Shown here: in pieces, positions 7,791 to 13,784 of the stretch
How positions within the stretch are numbered: the first letter of the stretch is position 1
Layout: every line of letters begins with the position of its first letter
NCBI RefSeq assembly: GCF_025399835.1
Contig: NZ_JAODVR010000001.1
Coordinates: 868,001-932,000, forward strand
Origin: Haloarchaeobius sp. HME9146
GTDB lineage: Archaea > Halobacteriota > Halobacteria > Halobacteriales > Natrialbaceae
Reading direction: 5' to 3'
Length of the DNA stretch: 64,000 nt
Program-made: the position numbers and the translations under genes
The notes under the pieces: generated by a model
What the model saw: the letters and a program-made list of their open reading frames with translations, nothing else
Databases searched by the model: none
Told to the model about the DNA's origin: nothing

Positions 7791-7824
7791 ACTAACGTTA
7801 GTGGTGGCACGGACGTATATTTAT
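7791..7824 (-). promoter_or_regulatory. promoter with 12-bp palindromic operator
   Basis: ACTAACGTTAGT (7791-7802) is a perfect palindrome placed between the minus-strand TATA-like element (about 7816-7824) and the ATG at 7780. It covers the expected transcription start. Binding there would block initiation of the gene at 7780-7109. Confidence 0.45.
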
Positions 7825-7879
7825 TATGGAGGATGCTCTCCTTTGAAGTACAATAAGATAGGTGACGTCTTCCCTACGG

Positions 7880-7985
7880 TTCGTTGAAAAGCCCTGAGTG
7901 GCACCCAGACCGGCTACCACACAGGACGGGTGCCTTCAGGTTCTAATCACCCAGGCGAGTCAGGGGGTTGGGTCCCAGACTCAAG
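7880..7985 (+). ncRNA. possible structured RNA or structured recombination site
   Basis: Two consecutive hairpins are predicted by eye. The first pairs CCTGA (7893-7897) plus GGCACCC (7900-7906) with GGGTGCC (7928-7934) plus TCAGG (7936-7940), a 12-bp stem with a small internal loop. The second pairs GAGTC (7957-7961) with GACTC (7978-7982) around a G/C-rich inner stem. A TATA-like ataagat (7853-7859) lies upstream at a plausible distance. It lies between two divergently arranged cargo genes. It could equally be a recombination or protein-binding site. Confidence 0.3.
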
Positions 7986-7994
7986 GGTTCGATT

Positions 7995-8029
7995 GCACTA
8001 GTTCCTTCTATGGCACTAGTGATATATCT
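7995..8029 (+). promoter_or_regulatory. promoter with paired GCACTAGT sites
   Basis: GCACTAGT occurs twice (7995-8002 and 8013-8020), each containing the self-complementary ACTAGT, 18 bases apart. The second copy abuts the TATA element gatatatc (8021-8028) of the gene at 8060 and would cover the BRE. A dimeric regulator binding both sites is the simplest reading. Confidence 0.5.
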
Positions 8030-8059
8030 TACCCTGGTCGCTGAGACTTGCATTTACGA

Positions 8060-8734
8060 ATGAAAGCAGGAGTAATCGCAACAATTGAAGGCGACTTCGA
8101 TAGACTCGATAGCTACCACGAATCGACTACCGATCGCGGATTCGACTTGACCACTTGTGTCGATGTCCGACGAGGTCACATCGATCTCCCTACCGGAGAC
8201 CTAATCGCTCAGTCAGGTCGGGTGTTAACCCAGTCTGTTGAGAGGGTCTCTGAAGTTGATGTCGAGGATGGAGAAATCATCACCAGTGACGGGCACGATC
8301 GGATTAGCCAGTGGACGCAATTCATTGTCGTCCCGGGCGAGTTCATGATCGTCGAAGGTGGTGACGATACCTTCGCATTCGATGTTGTGGGCGACCTTAC
8401 CCAGACTCACATCGAACGCGCAAACTTCGACCTTGACGAGTATGCAGAAACCCGTCCCGAGGCAGAACCCTGGAAGTATGGGTTCTACAACGGAGCAGGA
8501 AACGCTGAAAGTGGTACTGTTTATGGTACTAACGTGGTCGAAGACCCTGAGATGGGAGATGTCCTCTCTCAGTCTAACAAAAGCCAGCTCGGTCTCGAGC
8601 TGATGTACGAAAGTATGGAGATGAAGATGGAGGTCACGAACAGCGGCTACTCGCGTGTCCTCCGACCGACGAACTTCTCCACTGAGAACTTCGTTCATTT
8701 CATACTGAACGAGTTCTGGGAGCACCGGGAGTAG
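8060..8734 (+). CDS. hypothetical protein of the cargo region
   Basis: A 224-residue acidic protein starting MKAGVIATIEGDFDRLDSYH. The ATG at 8060 is about 35 bases after the TATA element, which favours it over a TTG at 8048. The sequence is mixed alpha/beta, with repeated short strands in the first half (GDLIAQSGRVLTQ, TQFIVVPGEFMIVEGGDD) and a helical C-terminus (NFVHFILNEFWEHRE). No membrane segment or metal-binding motif is visible. Its own controlled promoter and position between a recombinase and a defence-like operon suggest an element-encoded function, but I cannot name one. Confidence 0.6.
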   Translation: MKAGVIATIEGDFDRLDSYHESTTDRGFDLTTCVDVRRGHIDLPTGDLIAQSGRVLTQSVERVSEVDVEDGEIITSDGHDRISQWTQFIVVPGEFMIVEGGDDTFAFDVVGDLTQTHIERANFDLDEYAETRPEAEPWKYGFYNGAGNAESGTVYGTNVVEDPEMGDVLSQSNKSQLGLELMYESMEMKMEVTNSGYSRVLRPTNFSTENFVHFILNEFWEHRE

Positions 8735-8771
8735 CTGACTCCCACTTCTGGATTATTTGACTTAAAAACTC

Positions 8772-9179
8772 TCAGATTGTAGTCTGTGCCTGTTGAGAGA
8801 ATGATATCTTCACTCTATTCTCGCCGAGCTCTCTGTAACGTGGGCTAGGGTTATTGAAAAGAGCAGAGCTAAATTTCTCAATCTTGGTTTCGTGTTGGAT
8901 GTACTCGCTGACTGGATTTTCTGACTTCAGCAATAATGCAACACTATATTCGTTAATTGAATGGTCCGAACTCCGAATCTTATCTTTGATTTCACTAAAG
9001 GTATTTGATAGATTAATGTGGCGGAGGGAATTTATCTCAATTCTGACCCGAATATCTCCATTCGGCAACATCTGTAATTCCATTCCCTCATCAGTCGTTC
9101 TGTATTCGACAGAGCCCTCTTGAGAGACCTCAGTAACGGTTGCGGGCCTAATAAAGTGGAATACCAGCTCAGTCATCAT
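8772..9179 (-). CDS. third gene of candidate defence operon, unknown
   Basis: A 135-residue protein beginning MTELVFHFIRPATVTEVSQ (a second Met directly precedes). The N-terminal 60 residues are predicted beta-rich (VEYRTTDEGMELQML, DIRVRIEINSL) and the remainder mixed. It contains no catalytic motif that I recognise. Its start overlaps the end of the nuclease-like gene by 11 bases, so it is made from the same transcript. It could be an accessory, sensor or inhibitor subunit of the nuclease (inference). Confidence 0.6.
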   Translation of the reverse strand: MMTELVFHFIRPATVTEVSQEGSVEYRTTDEGMELQMLPNGDIRVRIEINSLRHINLSNTFSEIKDKIRSSDHSINEYSVALLLKSENPVSEYIQHETKIEKFSSALFNNPSPRYRELGENRVKISFSQQAQTTI

Positions 9180-10161
9180 CTGCCTCCGAGGATGTAGAGT
9201 CGTCCATATCGATTAGTTTACCAATGTCCTGACTGAGCTCGGTTTCAGTTCTTCTTTCCTGTTCTCTCAGGCGTTGGAGCTCCTCAAAGTTCTCTTCAGT
9301 TCGTGATTCTAAGGTTTCTAGCAGCACTTCATCAACTTTGTCCTTCCCCCTGAGATATTCCGCATAATCGAGGATATCTTCTTTACTTCTCGCAGGTTCG
9401 TCAACCTCGATGTTATCAGGGCCATATTTCGAATGAACTTCTTGAGCCGCAGACTGGAGTTCTTCGGGAGTTTGGCCGGATGAGTTAGTAGAATGCTCTA
9501 ATCTCTTCAACCGGAAACCGGCCGCATTTTGAAGTTCCTCTCGGGTAACCGTCCCGCTGTCGATCGACTCAATTTTGTCTATAATCTTTTTCCGGCCAAA
9601 CCTGGCTTTCCCCGGACTACATTCGCGCAAGTACTCTTCAATACCGTGTATCAACTCTTTCTTTGTATGATGTTTGAAATCAAACCCCCGAAGCAATTCT
9701 TCTATGTACTTGCTTTCTTCCTCTAAATCGTCTACAAGAGAATCGATTATTTTCCGCTCGTGTTTTGTAGATAGAACATTCCACCCAATCGCCCCATCTC
9801 GGAGCCTGCGAATATCATCAACTAATTTCCCTATCTTTTGTTGGACTTGAACGTTAGAAACTAGAACCACATTTTTGATAGTCTCATCAGTCGTCTCTTC
9901 TTCTATGAACACCTTCTCCAGGTTTGGAGCTATATTTTTGGAAAAGTAACTCCAAGTAATTTGTCCTCTTTTCCTGCTCTTTGCCTCAAAATAGAACTTA
10001 CGCTTGTACTCACCATCATGATAAAAAAATGCAAAGTCAGCATGGTGTTTTTCGATATGGAGGGAGTTCGCACTCTCATCACGAAGAAAATAGTACGCAG
10101 CAGCCAGATCCTGATACTCTTGCCCCCTTCTCTGAGGCGCTCCGCCACCTTCTTGCGTCAT
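9169..10161 (-). CDS. DUF4297/Cap4-like PD-(D/E)XK nuclease with helical C-terminal part
   Basis: A 330-residue protein. Residues 9-65 match the pattern of DUF4297 dsDNA endonuclease domains (as in the CBASS effector Cap4): R12-G13-x-x-Y16-Q17-x-L, then Asp42 in HADFAFF and Glu59-x-Lys61 in YFEAKSR as the D...ExK active site. The following helical part (about 100-215), with an EELLRGFDF-type segment and a VTREEL turn, also fits DUF4297 proteins. The last 110 residues are acidic and coiled-coil-like. Known partners of this domain (a CD-NTase, or a HerA ATPase) are absent here; instead it is coupled to two unknown proteins. Likely role: target DNA degradation in a phage-defence response (inference). 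Confidence 0.65.
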   Translation of the reverse strand: MTQEGGGAPQRRGQEYQDLAAAYYFLRDESANSLHIEKHHADFAFFYHDGEYKRKFYFEAKSRKRGQITWSYFSKNIAPNLEKVFIEEETTDETIKNVVLVSNVQVQQKIGKLVDDIRRLRDGAIGWNVLSTKHERKIIDSLVDDLEEESKYIEELLRGFDFKHHTKKELIHGIEEYLRECSPGKARFGRKKIIDKIESIDSGTVTREELQNAAGFRLKRLEHSTNSSGQTPEELQSAAQEVHSKYGPDNIEVDEPARSKEDILDYAEYLRGKDKVDEVLLETLESRTEENFEELQRLREQERRTETELSQDIGKLIDMDDSTSSEADDD

Positions 10162-10880
10162 TCGTCTTCTATTCCTTCAGCTTCGCTGGTTGGTTCAGAT
10201 AGTTCTTGATCGATATCTTCTTCGCGATATTCTTCGACTTGAGATTCTAATTCATCTAGGTCCTCTCGAATCATCTGAACCCTATCTAGATCAATATCAC
10301 GGAGAACGTCTTCACCAATAGCATTCCTCGCGTTTAGTATCTGAGTGAGCATATGCTCTGTTAGCAGGAGAGAATTATTCAGGCCGCTTTGGAAGGTTAT
10401 CGTATTCTCATAATTGATAGATATCTCATGTTCCAAGTATACCCTGCCAGACCGGAGTCCTATATTCGTTTTAATATTGTTCCACCAATTTGGCCCCCGA
10501 CGTTCTTGATACAGACGTTTCTGGAGGTTTCTCCCGTGTTCATTCGATAGTCTAGATAAGAAACAAATAAGATCTTGGCTAACACCTTCCTCACGAAGAT
10601 TATCAATCAGTTCGTGATTCTGAGTTAGATTCATTACAGCAGTTATCAGTGTATTCATTAAGTCAACCAGTTCTTCGCTCCCTGGTTCGACGTCTTGATG
10701 AACAGAAAGCGCTAGCAGTAGTTGCTCAGCAATAGGTTCAAGAGAATTATATTCGGTATCGGAACTGACCCCACCTTCGAATGCTGCAGAGATCTCTTCT
10801 TTTTGGTCAATAATTATCTGAGAGTTCTCTGCCAGCTCATAGAGCTTCTCTGATGGGTCACCGCGTTCCACTTCTACCAT
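10158..10880 (-). CDS. first gene of candidate defence operon, unknown
   Basis: A 240-residue, almost entirely helical acidic protein. The ATG at 10880 is about 30 bases from a strong TATA element (complement of 10905-10915), so the mRNA is leaderless. A conserved-looking basic/aromatic patch (RLYQERRGPNWWNNIKTNIG, about residues 122-141) interrupts the helices. The C-terminal 50 residues are coiled-coil and very acidic. It overlaps the nuclease-like gene by 4 bases (ATGA). No family is recognised; a sensor or regulator partner of the nuclease is the natural hypothesis. Confidence 0.6.
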   Translation of the reverse strand: MVEVERGDPSEKLYELAENSQIIIDQKEEISAAFEGGVSSDTEYNSLEPIAEQLLLALSVHQDVEPGSEELVDLMNTLITAVMNLTQNHELIDNLREEGVSQDLICFLSRLSNEHGRNLQKRLYQERRGPNWWNNIKTNIGLRSGRVYLEHEISINYENTITFQSGLNNSLLLTEHMLTQILNARNAIGEDVLRDIDLDRVQMIREDLDELESQVEEYREEDIDQELSEPTSEAEGIEDE

Positions 10881-10902
10881 TGGAAATAACCCAATCTCCC
10901 AA

Positions 10903-10915
10903 GTAAAAATATATT
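10903..10915 (-). promoter_or_regulatory. TATA element of the three-gene operon
   Basis: The complement reads aatatattttt (10905-10915), centred about 30 bases before the ATG at 10880. No other strong minus-strand TATA element is visible between the three genes, supporting a single transcript 10880 to 8772. Confidence 0.5.
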
Positions 10916-10962
10916 CTGGTTGAAGTCTCGATAGAGTTGGGCACCTGACCGTTAGTAAATTG

Positions 10963-11262
10963 CTACCCTCTCAATGCCATATTCAAATTTGGATAGGGTT
11001 GATGCGCCGCATCAATCTCCCCCTTCAGATATAACTGCCCCCAAGTAGTAATCTCGTACGTCCGCTCGGCCATCGGCGCGATCATGTCGGCATGGGCGAG
11101 CACCCAGCAACGCTCGGCTATCCTTCGTTCACTCGCGTATCTGAACTCGTGCTCGTAGCTCATCGAGCGCGGGGTGGCCCACGAGGTCTCGTTCAGGTGT
11201 TCGAGGATGCGGTCGTCTATCTTCTTCATCCACTCTGCGGAGCGACGGAGTCTTATTGTCAT
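10963..11262 (-). CDS. winged-helix transcriptional regulator (phiH1-repressor-like)
   Basis: A 99-residue protein with the haloarchaeal repressor layout: an SAEWMKKIDDRILEHLNE helix 1, a helix-turn-helix with ASERRIAERCWVLAHADM as recognition part, and a wing (MIAPMAERTYEITTWGQLYLKGE). Regulators of this kind control lysogeny in phage phiH and are common in haloarchaeal proviruses. It stands 30 bases downstream of a second, similar repressor gene on the same strand, so the two are probably co-transcribed. Likely target: the divergent promoter region at 11605-11705 (inference). Confidence 0.75.
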   Translation of the reverse strand: MTIRLRRSAEWMKKIDDRILEHLNETSWATPRSMSYEHEFRYASERRIAERCWVLAHADMIAPMAERTYEITTWGQLYLKGEIDAAHQPYPNLNMALRG

Positions 11263-11292
11263 GGGGAGGGGTTGCGTCTTGGAATGGTGGTT

Positions 11293-11604
11293 TCAGTTTG
11301 CTTCTTCGGATGCCGACACGTCTCCGTTTCCGTTGTTGGGGACCTTGTTGAGCGCGTCTTCGCTGGTGTCGTACTCTCCCCGTAAGTAGGCCTCTCCATT
11401 GTCTGTAATCACGTACACCCCATTACCAACGTGAGTCAATAGCCCGCGTTTGGCGAGTTCTTTGCAACGCTTGGCGATGTACTGGCGAGAGTACCGAATG
11501 GGTCCCTCTTCCATCATCTCGGTCGGGGACCCGTGTTCGTTCTCGTGGATGTACTCGAGCACTCGGTCGTCCACGAGTGCCATCCATTTACCGGATTTCC
11601 TCAT
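11293..11604 (-). CDS. winged-helix transcriptional regulator (phiH1-repressor-like)
   Basis: A 103-residue paralogue of the next gene: KWMALVDDRVLEYIHENEH, then RYSRQYIAKRCKELAKRGLL as helix-turn-helix, then a wing (THVGNGVYVITDNGEAYLRGEYD). The C-terminal 25 residues are an acidic tail. The gene is transcribed away from the structured leader RNA and second integrase. The intergenic region carries tandem TAATCTCT repeats that are good candidates for its operator. It probably holds the element in the integrated state. Confidence 0.8.
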   Translation of the reverse strand: MRKSGKWMALVDDRVLEYIHENEHGSPTEMMEEGPIRYSRQYIAKRCKELAKRGLLTHVGNGVYVITDNGEAYLRGEYDTSEDALNKVPNNGNGDVSASEEAN

Positions 11605-11641
11605 TAGTTCCTATTTCTCCAGTAGGCACCGACTATGATAG

Positions 11642-11702
11642 TAATCTCTCTAATCTCTAATAAGATATCTACGAACTATCTGGCGTCGTCGTAATCTATA
11701 AG
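11642..11702. promoter_or_regulatory. divergent control region with tandem TAATCTCT repeats
   Basis: TAATCTCT occurs at 11642-11649 and 11651-11658, with a related taatctat at 11692-11699 that forms part of the plus-strand TATA element tctataag (11695-11702). The repeats lie between the repressor genes (minus) and the integrase operon (plus), so one regulator could control both directions. Confidence 0.5.
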
Positions 11703-11721
11703 AGACAAGGGTCAGAATAGG

Positions 11722-11820
11722 CGAGTGCGGAGCCACCGACAGGATGTAGAAGACTCTCTTGGGCGGTGTGAAGACCGGGGCGCGTTGTAGCGCGCCCCGA
11801 AAGGTGGCTCCGTTCACTCG
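11722..11820 (+). ncRNA. highly structured leader RNA of the integrase operon
   Basis: A long closing stem pairs CGAGTG (11722-11727), C and GGAGCCACC (11729-11737) with GGTGGCTCC (11803-11811), G and CACTCG (11815-11820): about 16 bp with a two-base bulge. Inside, GGGGCGCG (11777-11784) pairs with CGCGCCCC (11791-11798) around a six-base loop, and a shorter stem (CGGT/ACCG, 11764-11777) is an alternative. The TATA element at 11695-11702 predicts a transcription start at about 11723-11727, exactly at the base of the stem. The gene at 11826 starts six bases after the structure. It is either a regulatory leader hiding the start codon or an independent small RNA. Confidence 0.5.
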
Positions 11821-11825
11821 GACCA

Positions 11826-12035
11826 ATGAGTGCGAAAGCCAACACGGGGCTAGAACCCCGCACGGGAGGAGACGAATCGCCCAAGGAAAACAGTAACGAC
11901 GCGGGCCGGTGCTACATCTGCGGAGGCTACGCAGACGGCATCGACGCGAAGTCTCGCGAGCCCATCTGCCGGCGGTGTGATGCGACCTACGGACTGCTCG
12001 TCAAGCGCGCCCTCTGTGGAGGTACGCGCGCATGA
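11826..12035 (+). CDS. small zinc-ribbon protein
   Basis: A 69-residue protein with two CxxC pairs (CYICGGYADGIDAKSREPIC and CRRC) that form a treble-clef or zinc-ribbon site in the second half; the first 25 residues are disordered. It is the first gene of an operon with another zinc-ribbon protein and an integrase. The stop overlaps the next start (ATGA at 12032-12035). It probably binds DNA or a protein partner during element control. The start codon follows the structured leader directly. Confidence 0.65.
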   Translation: MSAKANTGLEPRTGGDESPKENSNDAGRCYICGGYADGIDAKSREPICRRCDATYGLLVKRALCGGTRA

Positions 12036-12163
12036 AGTGCGTCCGCTGTCGGCGCGAGCACGACACCGATGCCAGTCGGTGTCCGAACTGCGGCGGGACT
12101 CCTGCTAGGGAGTTCGACGCGGAGCTGGTTCTGCGGGCGACGCTCGGGAGGGCCGACGGGTGA
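12032..12163 (+). CDS. 43-residue zinc-ribbon microprotein
   Basis: MKCVRCRREHDTDASRCPNC contains two CxxC knuckles separated by 10 residues, a complete rubredoxin-type zinc site, followed by about 23 residues of acidic helix. It starts inside the stop of the previous gene (ATGA) and its stop overlaps the GTG of the integrase (GTGA), so all three are translationally coupled. Such tiny double-CxxC proteins are frequent in haloarchaea. Here it may assist the integrase or regulate it (inference). Confidence 0.6.
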   Translation: MKCVRCRREHDTDASRCPNCGGTPAREFDAELVLRATLGRADG

Positions 12164-13212
12164 GCGACGATCTCGAACCACTCGCCCCTGCACAGGCCGT
12201 CGAGATGTACCTGGAGGCGAAGCAGGACGACCTCACGGAGTCCACACTGAAGGGTCAGAAGTACCGCCTTCAGGCGGTCGTCCAGTGGTGTGACGAGGAG
12301 GGGATCGAGAATCTCAACGAACTCACCGGGCGCGACCTGTACGCCTACCGTGTCTGGCGACGCGAAGGCAACGGGGACGGGCGGGAGGCAGTCAAGCCCG
12401 TCACGCTTCGAGGGCAGCTCGCCACGGTGAAAGCGTTCCTCCGGTTCTGTGGTGACATCGAGGCGGTGCCGAAGGACCTGCACGACAAGGTCCCGTTGCC
12501 CACGCTCGACGTGGGCGCGGACGTGAGCAACTCGACGCTCGACCCGGCCCGCGTCGAGGAGATCCTCGACTACCTCGGTCGCTACGAGTACGCGAGCAGG
12601 AACCACATCATCGTCCTGCTACTGTGGCGAACCGGCTGCCGGACCGGCGGACTGCGGGCGCTCGACCTCCGCGATGTCGACCTGGAGGGCGAGCATCCAG
12701 CCATCAACGGGCCCGCGGTCCACTTCGTCCATCGACCGGAGGAAGGCACCCCGCTGAAGAACAAGGAGCGCGGCGACCGATGGAACCGCATCGGCGCGCA
12801 CGTCGCGCAGGCGCTCCAGGACTACATCGACGGGCCTCGGGTAGACGTGACGGACGACTACGGCCGCGACCCGCTGCTGACGACCACGCACGGACGCCCG
12901 ACCGGCTCGACGATACGCGACACGCTCTACCGCGTCACGCGCCCCTGCTGGCGCGGCGCGGCGTGTCCCCACGACCGCGAGCCGAAGGACTGCGAAGCGA
13001 CCGATATGAAGAAGGCCAGCCAGTGCCCGTCGTCCCGGTCACCCCACGACGTGCGGAGTGGTCGCGTAACCTTCTACAGGCAGAACGACACGCCCCGCCA
13101 GATTGTCCGGGACCGACTCAACGCGAGCGAGGACATCCTCGACAAGCACTACGACCGACGGAGCGAGCGACAGCGCGCAGAACAGCGAAGCAAGCACCTC
13201 CCAGACCTATGA
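12160..13212 (+). CDS. tyrosine integrase, full length
   Basis: A 350-residue phage-type integrase. Residues 8-110 form the SAM-like core-binding domain (AVEMYLEAKQDDLTESTLKG, LATVKAFLRFCGD). The catalytic domain has Arg in TGCRTGGLRAL, a lysine-containing beta turn (PLKNKERGDRW), His-x-x-Arg in SPHDVRSGRV and nucleophile Tyr331 in DKHYDRR. A cysteine cluster (CWRGAACPHDREPKDCEATD) inserted before the HxxR box is typical of haloarchaeal integrases and may bind zinc. The start is a GTG coupled to the preceding gene. It likely integrates the element; a 14-bp direct repeat (13261, 13360) follows closely. Confidence 0.9.
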   Translation: MSDDLEPLAPAQAVEMYLEAKQDDLTESTLKGQKYRLQAVVQWCDEEGIENLNELTGRDLYAYRVWRREGNGDGREAVKPVTLRGQLATVKAFLRFCGDIEAVPKDLHDKVPLPTLDVGADVSNSTLDPARVEEILDYLGRYEYASRNHIIVLLLWRTGCRTGGLRALDLRDVDLEGEHPAINGPAVHFVHRPEEGTPLKNKERGDRWNRIGAHVAQALQDYIDGPRVDVTDDYGRDPLLTTTHGRPTGSTIRDTLYRVTRPCWRGAACPHDREPKDCEATDMKKASQCPSSRSPHDVRSGRVTFYRQNDTPRQIVRDRLNASEDILDKHYDRRSERQRAEQRSKHLPDL

Positions 13213-13260
13213 AACCGACACACGACACCACGACGGCAACGACGCCCCCAGAACCATGGG

Positions 13261-13373
13261 CCGGCAGGGCCCATCGATTCTGCGAGTCGCAGTAGCGACG
13301 AGCGAATCGTAGATTGCTGCGGATTCGAAGCAGGGAGCGATAGCGACCGAGGTACGAATCCGGCAGGGCCCAT
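13261..13373. repeat. 14-bp direct repeat, possible attachment-site end
   Basis: CCGGCAGGGCCCAT occurs at 13261-13274 and 13360-13373. Between them are palindromic segments, notably GGATTCGAA (13321-13329) opposed to GTACGAATCC, a shape resembling a tRNA T-arm mirrored on itself. The segment lies 48 bases downstream of the integrase gene, where an attachment site is expected. No complete tRNA can be folded here. Confidence 0.4.
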
Positions 13374-13473
13374 GATTTTTGCAACCGTCAGTGACCGACA
13401 GTAGCATCTGTCCCCTCGAAACACCAGCTCCGCTCGTGGTCATCGCTTTCCCCGTCGGGCACCTATTGTGACC

Positions 13474-13713
13474 ATGTCACGACACGAGGCGACGTTCGAT
13501 ATCCGCGACAAGACCGACGCCCAGGCGGTCCAGACACTCATGGAACAGGCGTACAACGCGTTCCGCGAGGAGTTACAGCTGCACAACCGGTCCGATAGTG
13601 CGCCGAACGAGGTCCTTCGTGAGTTCAGGGAGATCCGCGACGCGACGAAACGCACGGTCCCGGGAACGCTGACGATCGTCTACGAGCAGCGTGACGAATC
13701 GTTCGACGACTGA
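13474..13713 (+). CDS. small conserved-looking protein, unknown
   Basis: A 79-residue acidic helical protein (MSRHEATFDIRDKTDAQAVQ) without cysteines or membrane helices. A GTG six bases upstream is possible, but the ATG is preferred. The body is a long amphipathic helix (LMEQAYNAFREELQLHNRS) followed by a shorter one and a terminal strand. It is the first gene with ordinary chromosomal composition to the right of the element. The function is not recognisable. Confidence 0.55.
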   Translation: MSRHEATFDIRDKTDAQAVQTLMEQAYNAFREELQLHNRSDSAPNEVLREFREIRDATKRTVPGTLTIVYEQRDESFDD

Positions 13714-13784
13714 CCACCTGCCCAGCAGCAGGCCGGGGTCGGACCCCATCGGATTAAAGTACGGGACTCACGAGGTTGTAGTCG

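Noticed and set aside
11826-12163. Antitoxin-toxin pair
   Set aside because: Both small proteins are zinc ribbons coupled to an integrase; no toxin fold such as PIN, RelE or HEPN is visible.
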